DNA of 64,000 nt from Pusillimonas sp. TS35 (GCF_009857885.1 NZ_WWER01000007.1:1-64000); one strand, 5' to 3'. Shown: positions 15,557 to 25,326, counted from the first letter of the stretch. Numbers and translations are program-made. Notes: generated by a model from the sequence alone, not told the origin.

Positions 15557-17668
15557 ATGTTTCAAAGTTTGTCATCGTTGTTCGCTCCTCGATCAGTCGT
15601 CGTAATCGGAGCCTCGGATCGCCCAGACAGCATCGGCCAAAGAACCGTCGCCAATCTGGTCGAACACTCCGACTTCGCCGGCGAGCTGTTTCTTGTGAAC
15701 GCAGGCAGGGATCAAGTCATGGGACGCCGCGCCTACCGTTCAGTAACAGACCTACCTCACGCACCCGAGCTGGCAGTGATCGTCGTTCCCGCAGCCGCTG
15801 CCGTCGGCGTGATCCGTGAGTGCGGCCAGAAAGGGATCAAGTTTGCTGTGGTACTGACGTCGGGCTTCAGTGAGGCGGGAGACGACGGCAAGCTGCTGGA
15901 GCAAGAAATCACGGATATCGCCAAACAGACCGGGATACGGGTATACGGCCCCAATTGCCCAGGCTTGGTCAACAACAACTGCGGCATTGGATTCACGTTC
16001 TCTCCCGCCTACAAACTTGATCGCAAGGCCGGCCCGATCGGACTGGTCACCCAGGGAGGCGGACTAGGTCGGACATTCTTGCAGGCAAGTGGCCGCGGCA
16101 TGGGCATCGGCTTATGGTGCTCGAGCGGCAATGAAGCCGATCTGACCGTCAGCGACTACATCAACCACATGGTCACCATTCCTGAAATCAAGGTGATCGT
16201 GACTTTGCTGGAAGGAATCAACGATCCCGAGCGCTTCGTGCGAGCCGCGCTCAATGCCGCACAGGCCGGGAAGCCTATCGTCGCACTCAAGGTTGGCAAG
16301 TCGGAATATGGCATCAAGGCTGCGCAGTCCCATACGGCGGCGCTTTCCGGCAGCGCCGAAGTGAACAGCACCGCCTTCAGGCAGCTGGGCATCATAGAAG
16401 TGAACGACATCGATGAAATGATCGACACCGCTGCTTTGTTAGCGCGTTCCATTCCGCCCATAGATCTGAATGTCGCCGTTTATTCCTTCTCCGGCGGCAC
16501 TGTTGCTCTAGCCGCCGACATGCTGGGCGAAGCGGAACTGAAGCTGGCGGAATTCGCGCCGCCCACTCTGGAAGCGCTGCGCCGCCTTCTGCCTTCCTTC
16601 GCGGCCATCCACAATCCGGTGGATACGACGGCCGAAGTACTGGTGAACAAGGACATCAGCCACGCCTCGCTGCTGCAAGTGGCGCAAGACCCCAACGTCA
16701 ATGCCGTGCTATATCCCATTCCGATGGAATACGGCGACACCACCTTGGCGGCATGTACCGATATGGTGCGCGTGCAGGCAACAGTCGACAAACCGATCAT
16801 CCCCGTATGGATGAGCGACAAAACCGGCAAGGGTTACGACGAGTTGGTCCGACAAGAACTCGTTCCCTTCCGCAGCCTGTCTCGCGCCGTCAAGGCCATT
16901 TCTCGCTGGAATCAGTATGGACGCTGGCGCACCGGCTTCGAGCCCTCATGGGAGCCAGCCGTTGCAACGACGTCAAAAGCAGCTGCATCCATGGAAGAAC
17001 GCCAAACCTATACGGAGCATGAAGCGAAATCCATTCTGTCACATGCCGGTGTATGTGTGCCCGCGGGCGGTGTCGCGACTACCGAGGACGAAGCCCTGCG
17101 TTTGTCTAGCAGCATCCAGGGCTCCGTCGTAGCAAAAGTTGTCAGCCCTGACATTCTGCACAAATCCGACATCGGCGGAGTGCGTATCGGCCTTCGCACC
17201 GATGCCGAAGTCGCCGATGCATGGCGCGACATACTCGAAAATGTCCGAAAAGCAGAACCTCAAGCACGCATCGACGGCATTCTCATCGAGGAAATGGTCG
17301 AACGGGAAGGTGTCGAAACGCTCGTGGGCGTGCATGAAGACCCTCTTTTCGGACCTGTCATCACTTTCGGCCTCGGCGGCGTATTCGTCGAAATATTTCG
17401 CGACGTCAGCCGCCGGCTTCTTCCTCTGACGCCGTCGCAAGCGCGGGAAATGATCGAAGAAACACGATGCCACACCCTGCTGAAGGGCGTGCGCGGCCGA
17501 CCACCCGCCGATATCAACGCTCTCGTCGAGCTACTGATCGCCGTATCGGATTTCGTTACGAAAGGTCCATTGTCTGTACACGAGTTGGACCTCAATCCGG
17601 TCATCGTCGGCCGAAAGAGTGCTGTCGCCGTGGACGCAGTTCTTATCGCAAGCCGTAGAGACATCTAG
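15557..17668 (+). CDS. ADP-forming acyl-CoA synthetase (fused alpha/beta)
   Basis: The 703-residue protein combines a CoA-binding domain (residues 1-130, SVVVIGASDRPDSIG), ligase-CoA domains (about 150-460) and an ATP-grasp domain (about 475-700, with VVAKVVSPDILHKSDIGGV). The phosphohistidine loop is visible as QSHTAALSGS, with H259. Such enzymes convert an acid plus CoA and ATP to acyl-CoA, ADP and phosphate, reversibly. It opens the rightward operon and would activate the imported acid. Length and domain order match complete family members. A second paralogue is encoded at 35243-37339. Confidence 0.9.
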   Translation: MFQSLSSLFAPRSVVVIGASDRPDSIGQRTVANLVEHSDFAGELFLVNAGRDQVMGRRAYRSVTDLPHAPELAVIVVPAAAAVGVIRECGQKGIKFAVVLTSGFSEAGDDGKLLEQEITDIAKQTGIRVYGPNCPGLVNNNCGIGFTFSPAYKLDRKAGPIGLVTQGGGLGRTFLQASGRGMGIGLWCSSGNEADLTVSDYINHMVTIPEIKVIVTLLEGINDPERFVRAALNAAQAGKPIVALKVGKSEYGIKAAQSHTAALSGSAEVNSTAFRQLGIIEVNDIDEMIDTAALLARSIPPIDLNVAVYSFSGGTVALAADMLGEAELKLAEFAPPTLEALRRLLPSFAAIHNPVDTTAEVLVNKDISHASLLQVAQDPNVNAVLYPIPMEYGDTTLAACTDMVRVQATVDKPIIPVWMSDKTGKGYDELVRQELVPFRSLSRAVKAISRWNQYGRWRTGFEPSWEPAVATTSKAAASMEERQTYTEHEAKSILSHAGVCVPAGGVATTEDEALRLSSSIQGSVVAKVVSPDILHKSDIGGVRIGLRTDAEVADAWRDILENVRKAEPQARIDGILIEEMVEREGVETLVGVHEDPLFGPVITFGLGGVFVEIFRDVSRRLLPLTPSQAREMIEETRCHTLLKGVRGRPPADINALVELLIAVSDFVTKGPLSVHELDLNPVIVGRKSAVAVDAVLIASRRDI

Positions 17669-17713
17669 CTTTTTTCACCCTGATATCACTCGTACAACAA
17701 GGAGAATCGGCAA

Positions 17714-18691
17714 ATGATCAGGAAGTTCGCAATACCTGCCCTGCTTGCAGCAATAGTCACGCCACTGACCGCAGGAAACGCTCTTGCAGCATACCCTGAA
17801 CGGCCCATTGTGTTCGTCGTACCGTTCACCGCCGGCGGCATTACAGACAATGTCGCCCGCACCGCCGCAGCCAAGCTGGAAAAAGAACTCGGCCAGCCCA
17901 TCATCGTGGAAAACCGCGCCGGCGCCGGCGGCAACATCGGAGCCGATTACGCTCTGCGCGCACCGGCCGACGGCTATACCGTCTTCCTGGGGACACAAGG
18001 TACCCAGATCACAAACCCACTCATGTATGACAGCACTAAATATGATGCCCAGAAGGACTTCGTGGCCGTCCATGGGCTGACAGCCATACCAAACGTAGTC
18101 GTAGTTAATAGCCAGAAACCATATCAAACGCTGGACGCCCTGGTGCAGCATGCCAAAACGAACCCGGACTCGTTAACCAACTCTTCTGCGGGTACCGGTA
18201 GCGGCACACACTTGGCCGCCGCGCTGTTCCAGAATGTCGCCGGCGTATCGTTCACGCATGTTCCCTATAAGGGCAGCGCACCGGCCATCACGGACCTGAT
18301 AGGCGGACGGGTCGATCTGTCCTTCGATTATCTGGTATCTACACGCGGCGGTATCACGGAGGGCCGCCTGAAACCTATAGCCGTCACGGGCGAAGCGCGC
18401 CTGCCCGATCTGCCCGATACACCCACAATGGCGGAGCTGGGCTATCCCAAGGCAACCTCCGTCTCATGGATGGGAGTGTTTGTCCGCACCGGCACCCCGC
18501 AAGAGGCGATCGACACGCTCACTTCGGCCTTGGACAAGATTCTCGCGGACCCGGACGTGCAAAAGGCCTACGCCAACTTCGGTGGCGTGACCCTTAACAA
18601 ATCCGGCAGCGAATTCGCCCGCTTCGTCAGCGACGAAACCGCAAAGTGGAGCGCTGTCGTGAAGGCCGTCGGTTTGGAAAAAGAACGCTAG
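17714..18691 (+). CDS. Bug/TctC-family solute-binding protein
   Basis: The 325-residue periplasmic receptor has a signal peptide cleaved after NALAA (about residue 25). It then shows the family start ERPIVFVVPFTAGGITDNVAR, PIIVENRAGAGGNIG, and the THVPYKGSAPAITDLIGG segment. Bug proteins bind carboxylates and amides and feed TctAB-type transporters. No TctA or TctB gene is present in this window, as is common for the many orphan Bugs of Alcaligenaceae. GGAG lies before the ATG. It follows the CoA ligase by 45 bp, suggesting that its ligand is the acid activated there. Confidence 0.9.
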   Translation: MIRKFAIPALLAAIVTPLTAGNALAAYPERPIVFVVPFTAGGITDNVARTAAAKLEKELGQPIIVENRAGAGGNIGADYALRAPADGYTVFLGTQGTQITNPLMYDSTKYDAQKDFVAVHGLTAIPNVVVVNSQKPYQTLDALVQHAKTNPDSLTNSSAGTGSGTHLAAALFQNVAGVSFTHVPYKGSAPAITDLIGGRVDLSFDYLVSTRGGITEGRLKPIAVTGEARLPDLPDTPTMAELGYPKATSVSWMGVFVRTGTPQEAIDTLTSALDKILADPDVQKAYANFGGVTLNKSGSEFARFVSDETAKWSAVVKAVGLEKER

Positions 18692-18703
18692 GGTAATCTG
18701 GAC

Positions 18704-19762
18704 ATGATCAACACATCCACCCCTGAACCCTCTCTGGCAGGCCTGCAGGTCCTCGATTTTTCCGAACTACTGCCAGGGCCATTCTTCACCCAAAACCTGC
18801 TGGAACTGGGCGCGTCGATCACGAAAGTCGAACGACCGCCAAACGGCGACGGTGCCCGCCTGCTGTATCCCGGCGTTTTTGAATCGGTCAATCGCGGCAA
18901 GCAATCGATCATGCTGAACCTCAAGGATCCCGCGGACCTAGAGCAAGCAAGGTCTCTGGTGAAAGCAGCGGATATCCTGGTAGAGGGCTATCGTCCCGGA
19001 GTAATGGCTCGCCTGGGTCTGGATTATGAAACGGCACGCGCCCTCAATCCACGTATTGTCTACGTATCGCTAAGCGGTTACGGTCAGACCGGGCCCAATT
19101 CAAAACTCCCAGGGCACGATCTGAACTATCTGGCGATGGCGGGCGCCCTGGCGCTGGGCGGCAGCGACCGCGAAGCCCCTGGCTCCGGCGCGGGCCTGTC
19201 GGTCGCAGATTTGGCAGGCGCCATGTATGCATTGGCCAGCACCCTGGCCGCTCTGATTGCACGAGAACGCACGAACCAGGGACGGTATCTCGACGTATCG
19301 CTTACTGACTGCATCGCGCACTGGATGAATCCGCGCCTGGGACAATTCAGATACTCGAACCAGACCACCCTGTCCGAGCAGCGCAGCGAAGTGTTGAGCA
19401 AGCCTGCCTACGGCGTTTTCAGCACGAGCGACGGAGGTCATGTCGCTATCGCCGCGCTTGAGGACCATTTCTGGAGCAGGCTCAAGACAGCCCTGTCGCT
19501 CGGTCCATTCGGCGACGATACGTCGTATGCGCTGCGCTCTCGCATGGCCGATCATATCAATGGTGCCATCGCTGCCCGCGTGCGATCGCTTTCCGAGCAC
19601 CAGACCATCAGCGCGCTACAAGCTGCCGATGTGCCGGTCTCCACTCTGGTATTGCCTTCACAGCTTGTGACATCCGAACACGTCCGGAACCGCGGCCTGG
19701 CGGACGAAGACGCCGGATTCCTCCGTTATCCGGTGAACATGAACCATGTACACCAGCCTTGA
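18704..19762 (+). CDS. Family III CoA transferase / alpha-methylacyl-CoA racemase-like
   Basis: The 352-residue CaiB/BaiF-fold protein has LQVLDFSELLPGPF at the start, RPGVMARLGL, and SLSGYGQTGP. PGHDLNYLAMAG places His138, and SVADLAGAMYAL places Asp169. The His-Asp pair in these loops is the racemase arrangement, so 2-methylacyl-CoA epimerisation is as likely as CoA transfer. It lies 12 bp after the Bug gene. It is slightly short for the family (usually 360-400). The C-terminus overlaps the flavin reductase gene by 17 bp in another frame. Confidence 0.82.
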   Translation: MINTSTPEPSLAGLQVLDFSELLPGPFFTQNLLELGASITKVERPPNGDGARLLYPGVFESVNRGKQSIMLNLKDPADLEQARSLVKAADILVEGYRPGVMARLGLDYETARALNPRIVYVSLSGYGQTGPNSKLPGHDLNYLAMAGALALGGSDREAPGSGAGLSVADLAGAMYALASTLAALIARERTNQGRYLDVSLTDCIAHWMNPRLGQFRYSNQTTLSEQRSEVLSKPAYGVFSTSDGGHVAIAALEDHFWSRLKTALSLGPFGDDTSYALRSRMADHINGAIAARVRSLSEHQTISALQAADVPVSTLVLPSQLVTSEHVRNRGLADEDAGFLRYPVNMNHVHQP

Positions 19763-20372
19763 CCCATCGGAACTGAGTCCACGCGAGATCTACCGCATCA
19801 TGACTTCGTGCATGGTCCCGCGGCCCATCGCGTGGGTCTCGACGCAGGACGCACGGGGCTGCGCCAACCTGGCCCCTTTCAGTTTCTACACGCTGGTGTC
19901 GACGGTACCGCCGCTGGTTGCCCTGAGCATCAGCGCGGTCCAGGAGCAGGACAAGGATACCGCCGCCAACATCCTGGCAACCAAGGAGTTCGTCATCAAC
20001 TTCGTCACGGTCGACCTCATGGACAGGATGCACGCATCTTCCGCGACGTTTCCCGCCGGCATCGATGAAGCCGCCGCACTCGGCATAGAAATGATGCCCA
20101 GCCAGACAGTGCATCCGTACAGTGTCGCCGACAGTCCCGTCCACCTTGAATGCGTACTGGCCGAGACCCTGGAGTTCGGACGCTACAAAACGCGGCTCAT
20201 CGTCGGTGAGGTCGTCAACTTTCATCTTTCCGACCAGTGCATGGCAGATGGAAAGATCGACGGAACGCTACTCAACCCTCTGGGCAGACTCGGGGGTCCT
20301 TGGTATGCGGGCCTGCAGCCCCGGATGCAGGCCTCGGCGGCAGACAAACCACAAGCGCCAAAAGCCACCTGA
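19746..20372 (+). CDS. Flavin reductase-like FMN-binding protein
   Basis: The 208-residue split-barrel flavoprotein has SCMVPRPIAWVSTQDARG and NLAPFSFYTLVSTVPPLVA near the N-terminus, then the conserved FVINFVT strand. These are family marks of flavin-reductase-like domains (DIM6/NTAB). Members reduce FMN for a partner monooxygenase or act as FMN-dependent oxidoreductases. No monooxygenase gene is adjacent, so its role in this acyl-CoA operon is unclear. It starts inside the end of the preceding gene (17-bp overlap), indicating coupling. Confidence 0.82.
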   Translation: MYTSLDPSELSPREIYRIMTSCMVPRPIAWVSTQDARGCANLAPFSFYTLVSTVPPLVALSISAVQEQDKDTAANILATKEFVINFVTVDLMDRMHASSATFPAGIDEAAALGIEMMPSQTVHPYSVADSPVHLECVLAETLEFGRYKTRLIVGEVVNFHLSDQCMADGKIDGTLLNPLGRLGGPWYAGLQPRMQASAADKPQAPKAT

Positions 20373-20433
20373 AAGAATCATCATTCGTTCAACCAGCCGT
20401 TTCCATACCTATTCCAATCAGGAGGCATCAATC

Positions 20434-21420
20434 ATGAAACGCTCATCATTCCTCGCCCGAATTTCAGGCGCCGCCCTGCTCGCCGGACTGGCTTTTCCCG
20501 TTGCGAGCACGCAAGCCACCACGGGACAAACGCTCAACGTCGTCGTCGGCCTTTCCGCCGGGGGCGCCCTGGACGCCATTGCCCGATCCACGTTCGATAG
20601 CTTGAAGAAGCACATGCAACCGGCGCCCACCGTCATTGTCGAAAACCGCCCTGGCGCCAATGGACGGATCGCGGGCGATTATGTTGTCAAGGCTCCCGCC
20701 GACGGCAGAACGCTCTGGGTGGCCGCCTCCGGTCATGCCACCATCAATCCGTTCCTGTTCAAGAACATGAATTACGATCCGCTGGAGGACCTCAAGCCGG
20801 TGGCCATCGCCGCACACGTCAAGAACGTCCTGGTGGCAAGCGCCGCGATTCCGCCCAACAACCTGAGAGAAATGATCGAGTGGGGACGCAAGAATCCCGA
20901 GCGCGTGATGTTCGCATCGAGCGGAACCGGCTCCATGGCTCACCTTATGTCCGTCATCTTCCAGCAAGCTTCCGGCCTGCCAGTTACGCACGTACCATAC
21001 AAGGGCATGGCGGACGCCGTTACCGACATATCTTCCGGTCGTGTGCCGTTCGCCGTCGACACGTTGCAAACCATGCTGCCGCTAGCCAAGGCGGGAAAAA
21101 TCAAGATCCTGGCAATCACATCCTCTGAAAGATGGCATGCCGTTCCCGACGTCGCGACCGTAAGGGAACAAGGCTATCCGCAATTGGAAATCAGTTCCTG
21201 GGCGGGTATTTTTGTCCCCGCCAAGACGGCGGACGCCACAATAGAGACGCTGAACAACGATTTGACGGTAGCGCTTTCGTCGCCTTCGATGACTTCCACT
21301 TTGAATAAATTTGGCATGGATTTCCGCCCTATGTCGGTCAACGAAACTCGCGATTTTGTGAAGCAGCAGGCTAGCCGCTGGAAGCAGATCATCTTGGCCA
21401 ACAAGATCGCAGTGGAGTGA
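20434..21420 (+). CDS. Bug/TctC-family solute-binding protein
   Basis: The 328-residue receptor starts at ATG 20434, chosen for AGGAGG ten bases upstream and a proper signal peptide (MKRSSFLARISGAALLAG, cleaved near TQA). Family motifs are VVVGLSAGGALDAIAR, VIVENRPGANGRIAGDYV and VTHVPYKGMADAVTDI. It is the second Bug in the same operon, 61 bp after the flavin reductase gene and 4 bp before the acetoacetate-CoA ligase gene. Two receptors in one operon may widen the range of ligands. No transporter membrane genes are nearby. Confidence 0.9.
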   Translation: MKRSSFLARISGAALLAGLAFPVASTQATTGQTLNVVVGLSAGGALDAIARSTFDSLKKHMQPAPTVIVENRPGANGRIAGDYVVKAPADGRTLWVAASGHATINPFLFKNMNYDPLEDLKPVAIAAHVKNVLVASAAIPPNNLREMIEWGRKNPERVMFASSGTGSMAHLMSVIFQQASGLPVTHVPYKGMADAVTDISSGRVPFAVDTLQTMLPLAKAGKIKILAITSSERWHAVPDVATVREQGYPQLEISSWAGIFVPAKTADATIETLNNDLTVALSSPSMTSTLNKFGMDFRPMSVNETRDFVKQQASRWKQIILANKIAVE

Positions 21421-21424
21421 GGCA

Positions 21425-23431
21425 ATGACTTCACGAGAATATGAAATCACACGTTTCCGCCGCTGGATCGAAAAGCGGAACGGCATATCGCTGCCGGACT
21501 ATCATGCGCTATGGCAATGGTCGGTAACGGAACTGAACACCTATTGGGAGAATGTCTGGGAATACTTTGAGATCCAGTCAGCCACACCCTATGAAAAAGC
21601 ACTGAACGTCGAACAGATGCCCGGCGCCCTCTGGTTTTCCGGTGCAAGAGTCAACTATGCCCAACAGGTCCTCCGCCATGCAGGCGCCGCAGAAGCAATC
21701 GGTCTGCCGGCAATCGTGTTTGGCGACGAAACCGGCTTCTTTCAAGAAATCGGCTGGAAGCGGCTCAGGGACGACGTCGCGGCACTGGCGCTATACCTGA
21801 AAGGGCTTGGAGTAGAGCCTGGCGACCGAGTGGTCGCATACATGCCAAATCTGCCCGCCACGACCATCGCCCTGCTTGCTACGGCAAGCATCGGGGCGGT
21901 CTGGAGCGTATGTCCGCCCGACATGGGAGTCGATGCAATCATTGACCGGTTTTCCCAGATTGGCCCGAAAGTGCTTATTGCCTGCAACGGTTCGCTCTAT
22001 GGCGGAAAGATATACGACAGAACTGACACGGTACGGGCGCTCAGAAACGCACTGCCCACGCTGGAAAACACGATTTCATATACGTACCCCGGCGTATCTA
22101 ACGCGATACCCGAAAGCTCCGATTTCAACGACATCGTTTCCCGCCGGAATGCCGAAACCCAGGCATTCACCCCGCAACCCGTCGACTTCTCCCACCCTTT
22201 GTGGATCGTCTATTCCAGCGGCACCACTGGATTGCCGAAGGCGCTGGTGCAGGGCCATGGCGGAGTAATGCTGGTATCACTGATCCAGAATGCTACCTCC
22301 CGCGACCTTTCGGCGAGCTACAGGCCCGACGCGCCCAATGACCGGTTCTTCTATTATTGCTCCACCGGCTGGGCACTGTGGAACATTCATGTGTCCGCGC
22401 TGCTCAATGGCACGACGATCTGCATCTACGACGGCTCGCCGAACGGCACGAAAGCCGCGCCCGACTGGGGCAGACTGTGGCGGTTCGCCGCACGATCAAA
22501 GGCAACGTTCTTCGGCGCAGGCGCCCCTTTCTACGCCGGTTGCCACAAGGCGGGCATCCGGCTAGCCGATTGCGGCGTCTTGACCTCCGTCAGGACTCTC
22601 GCTTCGACGGGATCTCCGCTCGCCAAGGAAGACCAAGCCTGGGGAGCTGAGGAGTTCTCCTTAATCGGTGTGCCGAATATTCAGTGGTTCAATGCATCGG
22701 GCGGCACCGACCTGATGGCCTCGTTCGTGGCGGGATGCGCGGAGCTCCCTCCTGTGGAAACCGGCATGCAATGCCGCGCGCTAGGCGTGTCCGTCGAGGC
22801 GTGGGACGAAAAAGGCAACCCTCTCATCGACGAAGTCGGCGAACTGGTATGCACGCGCCCGGTTCCATCGATGCCTTTGTTTCTATGGGGGGATACAGAC
22901 GGCCGCCGCTACCACAATAGCTATTTCGACGTTTATCCGGGCATATGGCGCCACGGAGACTGGCTGGAGGTGAAGAGTGACGGCAGCTGTGTAATCTACG
23001 GAAGAAGCGACGCAACCATCAATCGGCGCGGACATCGCATTGGCTCCGGAGAACTCTACCGAGCTATCGAGCCCTTGCCTGAAATCGAAAAGTCCATTGT
23101 CGTCGATCTCGAATTTCTCGAACGTCCAAGCTTCATGCCCTTATTCGTGGTTCTACGTGAAGGACTGGTGCTGGATGAGGCGCTTAAGGAGAAACTGCGA
23201 AGCACGATCGCAAACCAGGTGTCACCACGCTTCGTACCAGACGAAATTTTCGCCGTACCGGACGTTCCTACAACATTGAGCGGTAAAAAGCAGGAGGTTC
23301 CTTTGAAAAAAATGCTGCTGGGACAACCTGTGGATACCGTCTTCAATCCCGACGCGATGATGAACCCGGAGTGCCTCGAATGGTACGACGCGTTCTCAAA
23401 GTCTTTTCAACAATCCGAATTACACGGCTAA
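21425..23431 (+). CDS. Acetoacetate-CoA ligase
   Basis: The 668-residue adenylate-forming enzyme is typical of acetoacetyl-CoA synthetases (about 650-670). It has an N-terminal FRRWIEKRNGISLPDYHALW segment and the P-loop IVYSSGTTGLPKALVQG. STGWALWNI follows, then the C-terminal PTTLSGKKQEVPLKKML with the catalytic Lys. The reaction is acetoacetate (or a similar 3-oxo acid) plus ATP and CoA to the CoA ester, AMP and PPi. It starts 4 bp after the Bug gene. It would salvage a keto acid released by the pathway before thiolysis by the next gene product. Related short-chain acids cannot be excluded. Confidence 0.88.
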   Translation: MTSREYEITRFRRWIEKRNGISLPDYHALWQWSVTELNTYWENVWEYFEIQSATPYEKALNVEQMPGALWFSGARVNYAQQVLRHAGAAEAIGLPAIVFGDETGFFQEIGWKRLRDDVAALALYLKGLGVEPGDRVVAYMPNLPATTIALLATASIGAVWSVCPPDMGVDAIIDRFSQIGPKVLIACNGSLYGGKIYDRTDTVRALRNALPTLENTISYTYPGVSNAIPESSDFNDIVSRRNAETQAFTPQPVDFSHPLWIVYSSGTTGLPKALVQGHGGVMLVSLIQNATSRDLSASYRPDAPNDRFFYYCSTGWALWNIHVSALLNGTTICIYDGSPNGTKAAPDWGRLWRFAARSKATFFGAGAPFYAGCHKAGIRLADCGVLTSVRTLASTGSPLAKEDQAWGAEEFSLIGVPNIQWFNASGGTDLMASFVAGCAELPPVETGMQCRALGVSVEAWDEKGNPLIDEVGELVCTRPVPSMPLFLWGDTDGRRYHNSYFDVYPGIWRHGDWLEVKSDGSCVIYGRSDATINRRGHRIGSGELYRAIEPLPEIEKSIVVDLEFLERPSFMPLFVVLREGLVLDEALKEKLRSTIANQVSPRFVPDEIFAVPDVPTTLSGKKQEVPLKKMLLGQPVDTVFNPDAMMNPECLEWYDAFSKSFQQSELHG

Positions 23432-23442
23432 GGAGTCAGGAA

Positions 23443-24627
23443 ATGAATCAAAGAGTCTACGTCGCCGGGGTCGGGATGCTTCCGTTCAAGAAACCAGGTA
23501 CTAACGAGAATTATGACGTCATGGCGGAAAAGGCCATCCGGGACGCACTGACGGATGCCGGTCTCGACTACTCCAAAGTACAACAGGCCTATGCAGGATT
23601 CTGCTATGGGGAATCAACGTCAGGACAGAAAAGCCTTTACAGAATCGGTACGACTGGCATTCCAGTCATCAACGTCAACAACAATTGCGCTACCGGCTCA
23701 ACTGCTCTTTTTCTCGCCCGCCAGGCCATACAGCACGGCATCGCCGATTGCGTTCTAGCATTCGGTTTTGAGCAAATGCGTCCAGGCGCCCTGAAGAGCA
23801 CATGGGAAGACCGGCCATCAGCATTACTGGACTTTCAGGATGCAAGCGAAGCCATTGCAGGAAACGTCGCCATTCCTCGGGCCTTGCGGCTTTTCGGTGG
23901 CGCAGGCAAAGAACACATGGAGAAATACGGTACAAAGCTGGATACATTCGCGAAAATCAGGTCGAAAGCCAGCCTGCACGCGGCCAAGAACCCTCATGCG
24001 TTGTTCCGCAACAAGTTGAGCCCCGAGGACGTTCTTGCTTCTGAAGCCATTTGGCCCGGTGTACTTCACCGTCTGATGGCATGCCCGCCAACATGCGGAG
24101 CGGCCGCAACCGTCCTGGTGTCGGACCGATTCGCAACTGCGCACGGTATCGAGAAAAAGATTTTCATTGCCGGACAAGGCTTTGCCACCGATACGGACAG
24201 TACTTTCGGGTCGAAAGAAATGATACGTCTCGTCGGTTTCGACATGACGCGGGCAGCGGCGCATCAAGCATACGAAGAGTCCGGCATCGATCCGGCTGAC
24301 ACGGACGTCATCGAATTGCACGATTGCTTCGCGCAGAATGAATTGCTGACCTACGAAGGCTTGGGCCTTTGCCCAGAAGGGGAAGGAGAAAAGCTGGTGA
24401 TCGATGCAGACAACACTTACGGAGGGCGGTTCGTCATCAACCCGTCTGGCGGCCTGCTGGCAAAAGGCCATCCGCTGGGCGCCACGGGCCTGGCTCAGTG
24501 CTTCGAACTGACGCACCAACTACGGCAAACCGCCGGTGCACGGCAGGTGGCCGGTGCTCGACTCGCCATTCAGCATAACCTCGGCCTAGGCGGTGCTTGC
24601 GTTGTCACCGTCTATCAATCGGTTTAA
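23443..24627 (+). CDS. Thiolase, SCP-X type (acetyl-CoA acetyltransferase-like)
   Basis: The 394-residue thiolase-fold protein has Cys82 in NNNCATGSTALFLA (nucleophile), HDCFAQNELLTYEG typical of SCP-X thiolases, and NPSGGLLAKGHPLGATG near the C-terminus. With Cys and His both present, 3-oxoacyl-CoA thiolysis is likely. ATG 23443 is preferred over 23371 because AAGGAG precedes it and the family begins there. It is the last gene of the rightward operon, 11 bp after the ligase. No DUF35 partner is adjacent, unlike the relative at 38757. Confidence 0.88.
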   Translation: MNQRVYVAGVGMLPFKKPGTNENYDVMAEKAIRDALTDAGLDYSKVQQAYAGFCYGESTSGQKSLYRIGTTGIPVINVNNNCATGSTALFLARQAIQHGIADCVLAFGFEQMRPGALKSTWEDRPSALLDFQDASEAIAGNVAIPRALRLFGGAGKEHMEKYGTKLDTFAKIRSKASLHAAKNPHALFRNKLSPEDVLASEAIWPGVLHRLMACPPTCGAAATVLVSDRFATAHGIEKKIFIAGQGFATDTDSTFGSKEMIRLVGFDMTRAAAHQAYEESGIDPADTDVIELHDCFAQNELLTYEGLGLCPEGEGEKLVIDADNTYGGRFVINPSGGLLAKGHPLGATGLAQCFELTHQLRQTAGARQVAGARLAIQHNLGLGGACVVTVYQSV

Positions 24628-24894
24628 CTGAAAGTGAAAAAGCAAGAGCGGCCACTTACATGAAGCGTCACTCTTGCCACCCACCGGGCATCAGTTCAGG
24701 CGCCCTCTCCTCCACTCTCGAAGCTCTCCAATTCACGATCCACCAGGCTGAATAAGCCTGGCCGCTGCCCGTGCCCCGCCGTTCCACACCACGCAAGGCC
24801 CCGCCATTCGTTTTCCAGATGTCCAGAATATGGACAAGAAAAATTGTAGGACGGTTTTCGGCCTCCTAGTGTCCTGTCTTATTAATTTTGATTC
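24628..24894. other. Intergenic region with two short hairpins
   Basis: No gene is seen. At 24743-24761 CCAGGCT and AGCCTGG form a perfect stem with a 5-base loop. At 24821-24837 TGTCCA and TGGACA do the same, followed by AAGAAAAATT. Either could end the operon transcript, but neither has a proper T-run. The right side borders IS630 debris. Confidence 0.4.
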
Positions 24895-25207
24895 TTAAAA
24901 AGGCGGTTTTGGGTAAAATGCGGGTTGGTTGTTTTAAGGTACCCTGACCATGCCCAGAGCCGTTGCTGATTTTGTTCTTGCCCCTGCTGACGCAGCCATT
25001 TTGCAAGGATGGCTACGCAAGGGCTCGACACCCAACCGCTTGGCGCAACGTGCGCGTATTTTGCTTTCACTTGCTGATCGCGTGCCGCCCAAGGAAATCA
25101 GTGCACAGCACGGCACCTCGGTGGCGAGCGTCTTTCGGTGGCGCGCGCGCTATCAGGAGATGGGTGTGGCGGGGCTGAGCGATTTGCCCCGTCCCGGTCA
25201 GCTGTAA
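24895..25207 (+). pseudogene. IS630-family transposase, N-terminal remnant
   Basis: From ATG 24950 the frame encodes 85 residues of the N-terminal HTH of an IS630-type transposase. It has QRARILLSLADRVPPKEIS and SVFRWRARYQEMGVAGLSDL, followed by PRPGQ, where an intact protein would continue into the DDE catalytic domain. A stop occurs at once (25205-25207) and the sequence passes to other IS debris. About 55 bp upstream are probably part of the IS end. Nothing of the catalytic domain remains. Confidence 0.7.
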
Positions 25208-25229
25208 TGACCCAGCAGTTTCTGCGCAG

Positions 25230-25326
25230 GTGGAGGTGCGGACAAAAACTTGGACTACTTTGGAGTGGTTCATGTATTCATACGAAGACCGTCTGCGCGC
25301 CGTGAAGCTGTATCTGAAGCACGGCC
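25230..25326 (+). pseudogene. IS3-type element left end and OrfA start, truncated
   Basis: An IS-end-like stretch (GGACAAAAACTTGGACTAC) precedes an ATG at 25272. The frame reads [19 protein letters not shown], the usual beginning of an IS3-family OrfA helix-turn-helix. After about 18 codons the sequence changes to the C-terminal part of an IS66 transposase. So one element was cut by, or recombined with, another. Confidence 0.6.

Noticed and set aside
24821-24837. TGTCCA/TGGACA dyad resembling the TetR operators at 42671
   Set aside because: The spacing differs (5 bases rather than 1 to 3) and it lies at the end of an operon. It is more likely a chance hairpin or weak terminator.
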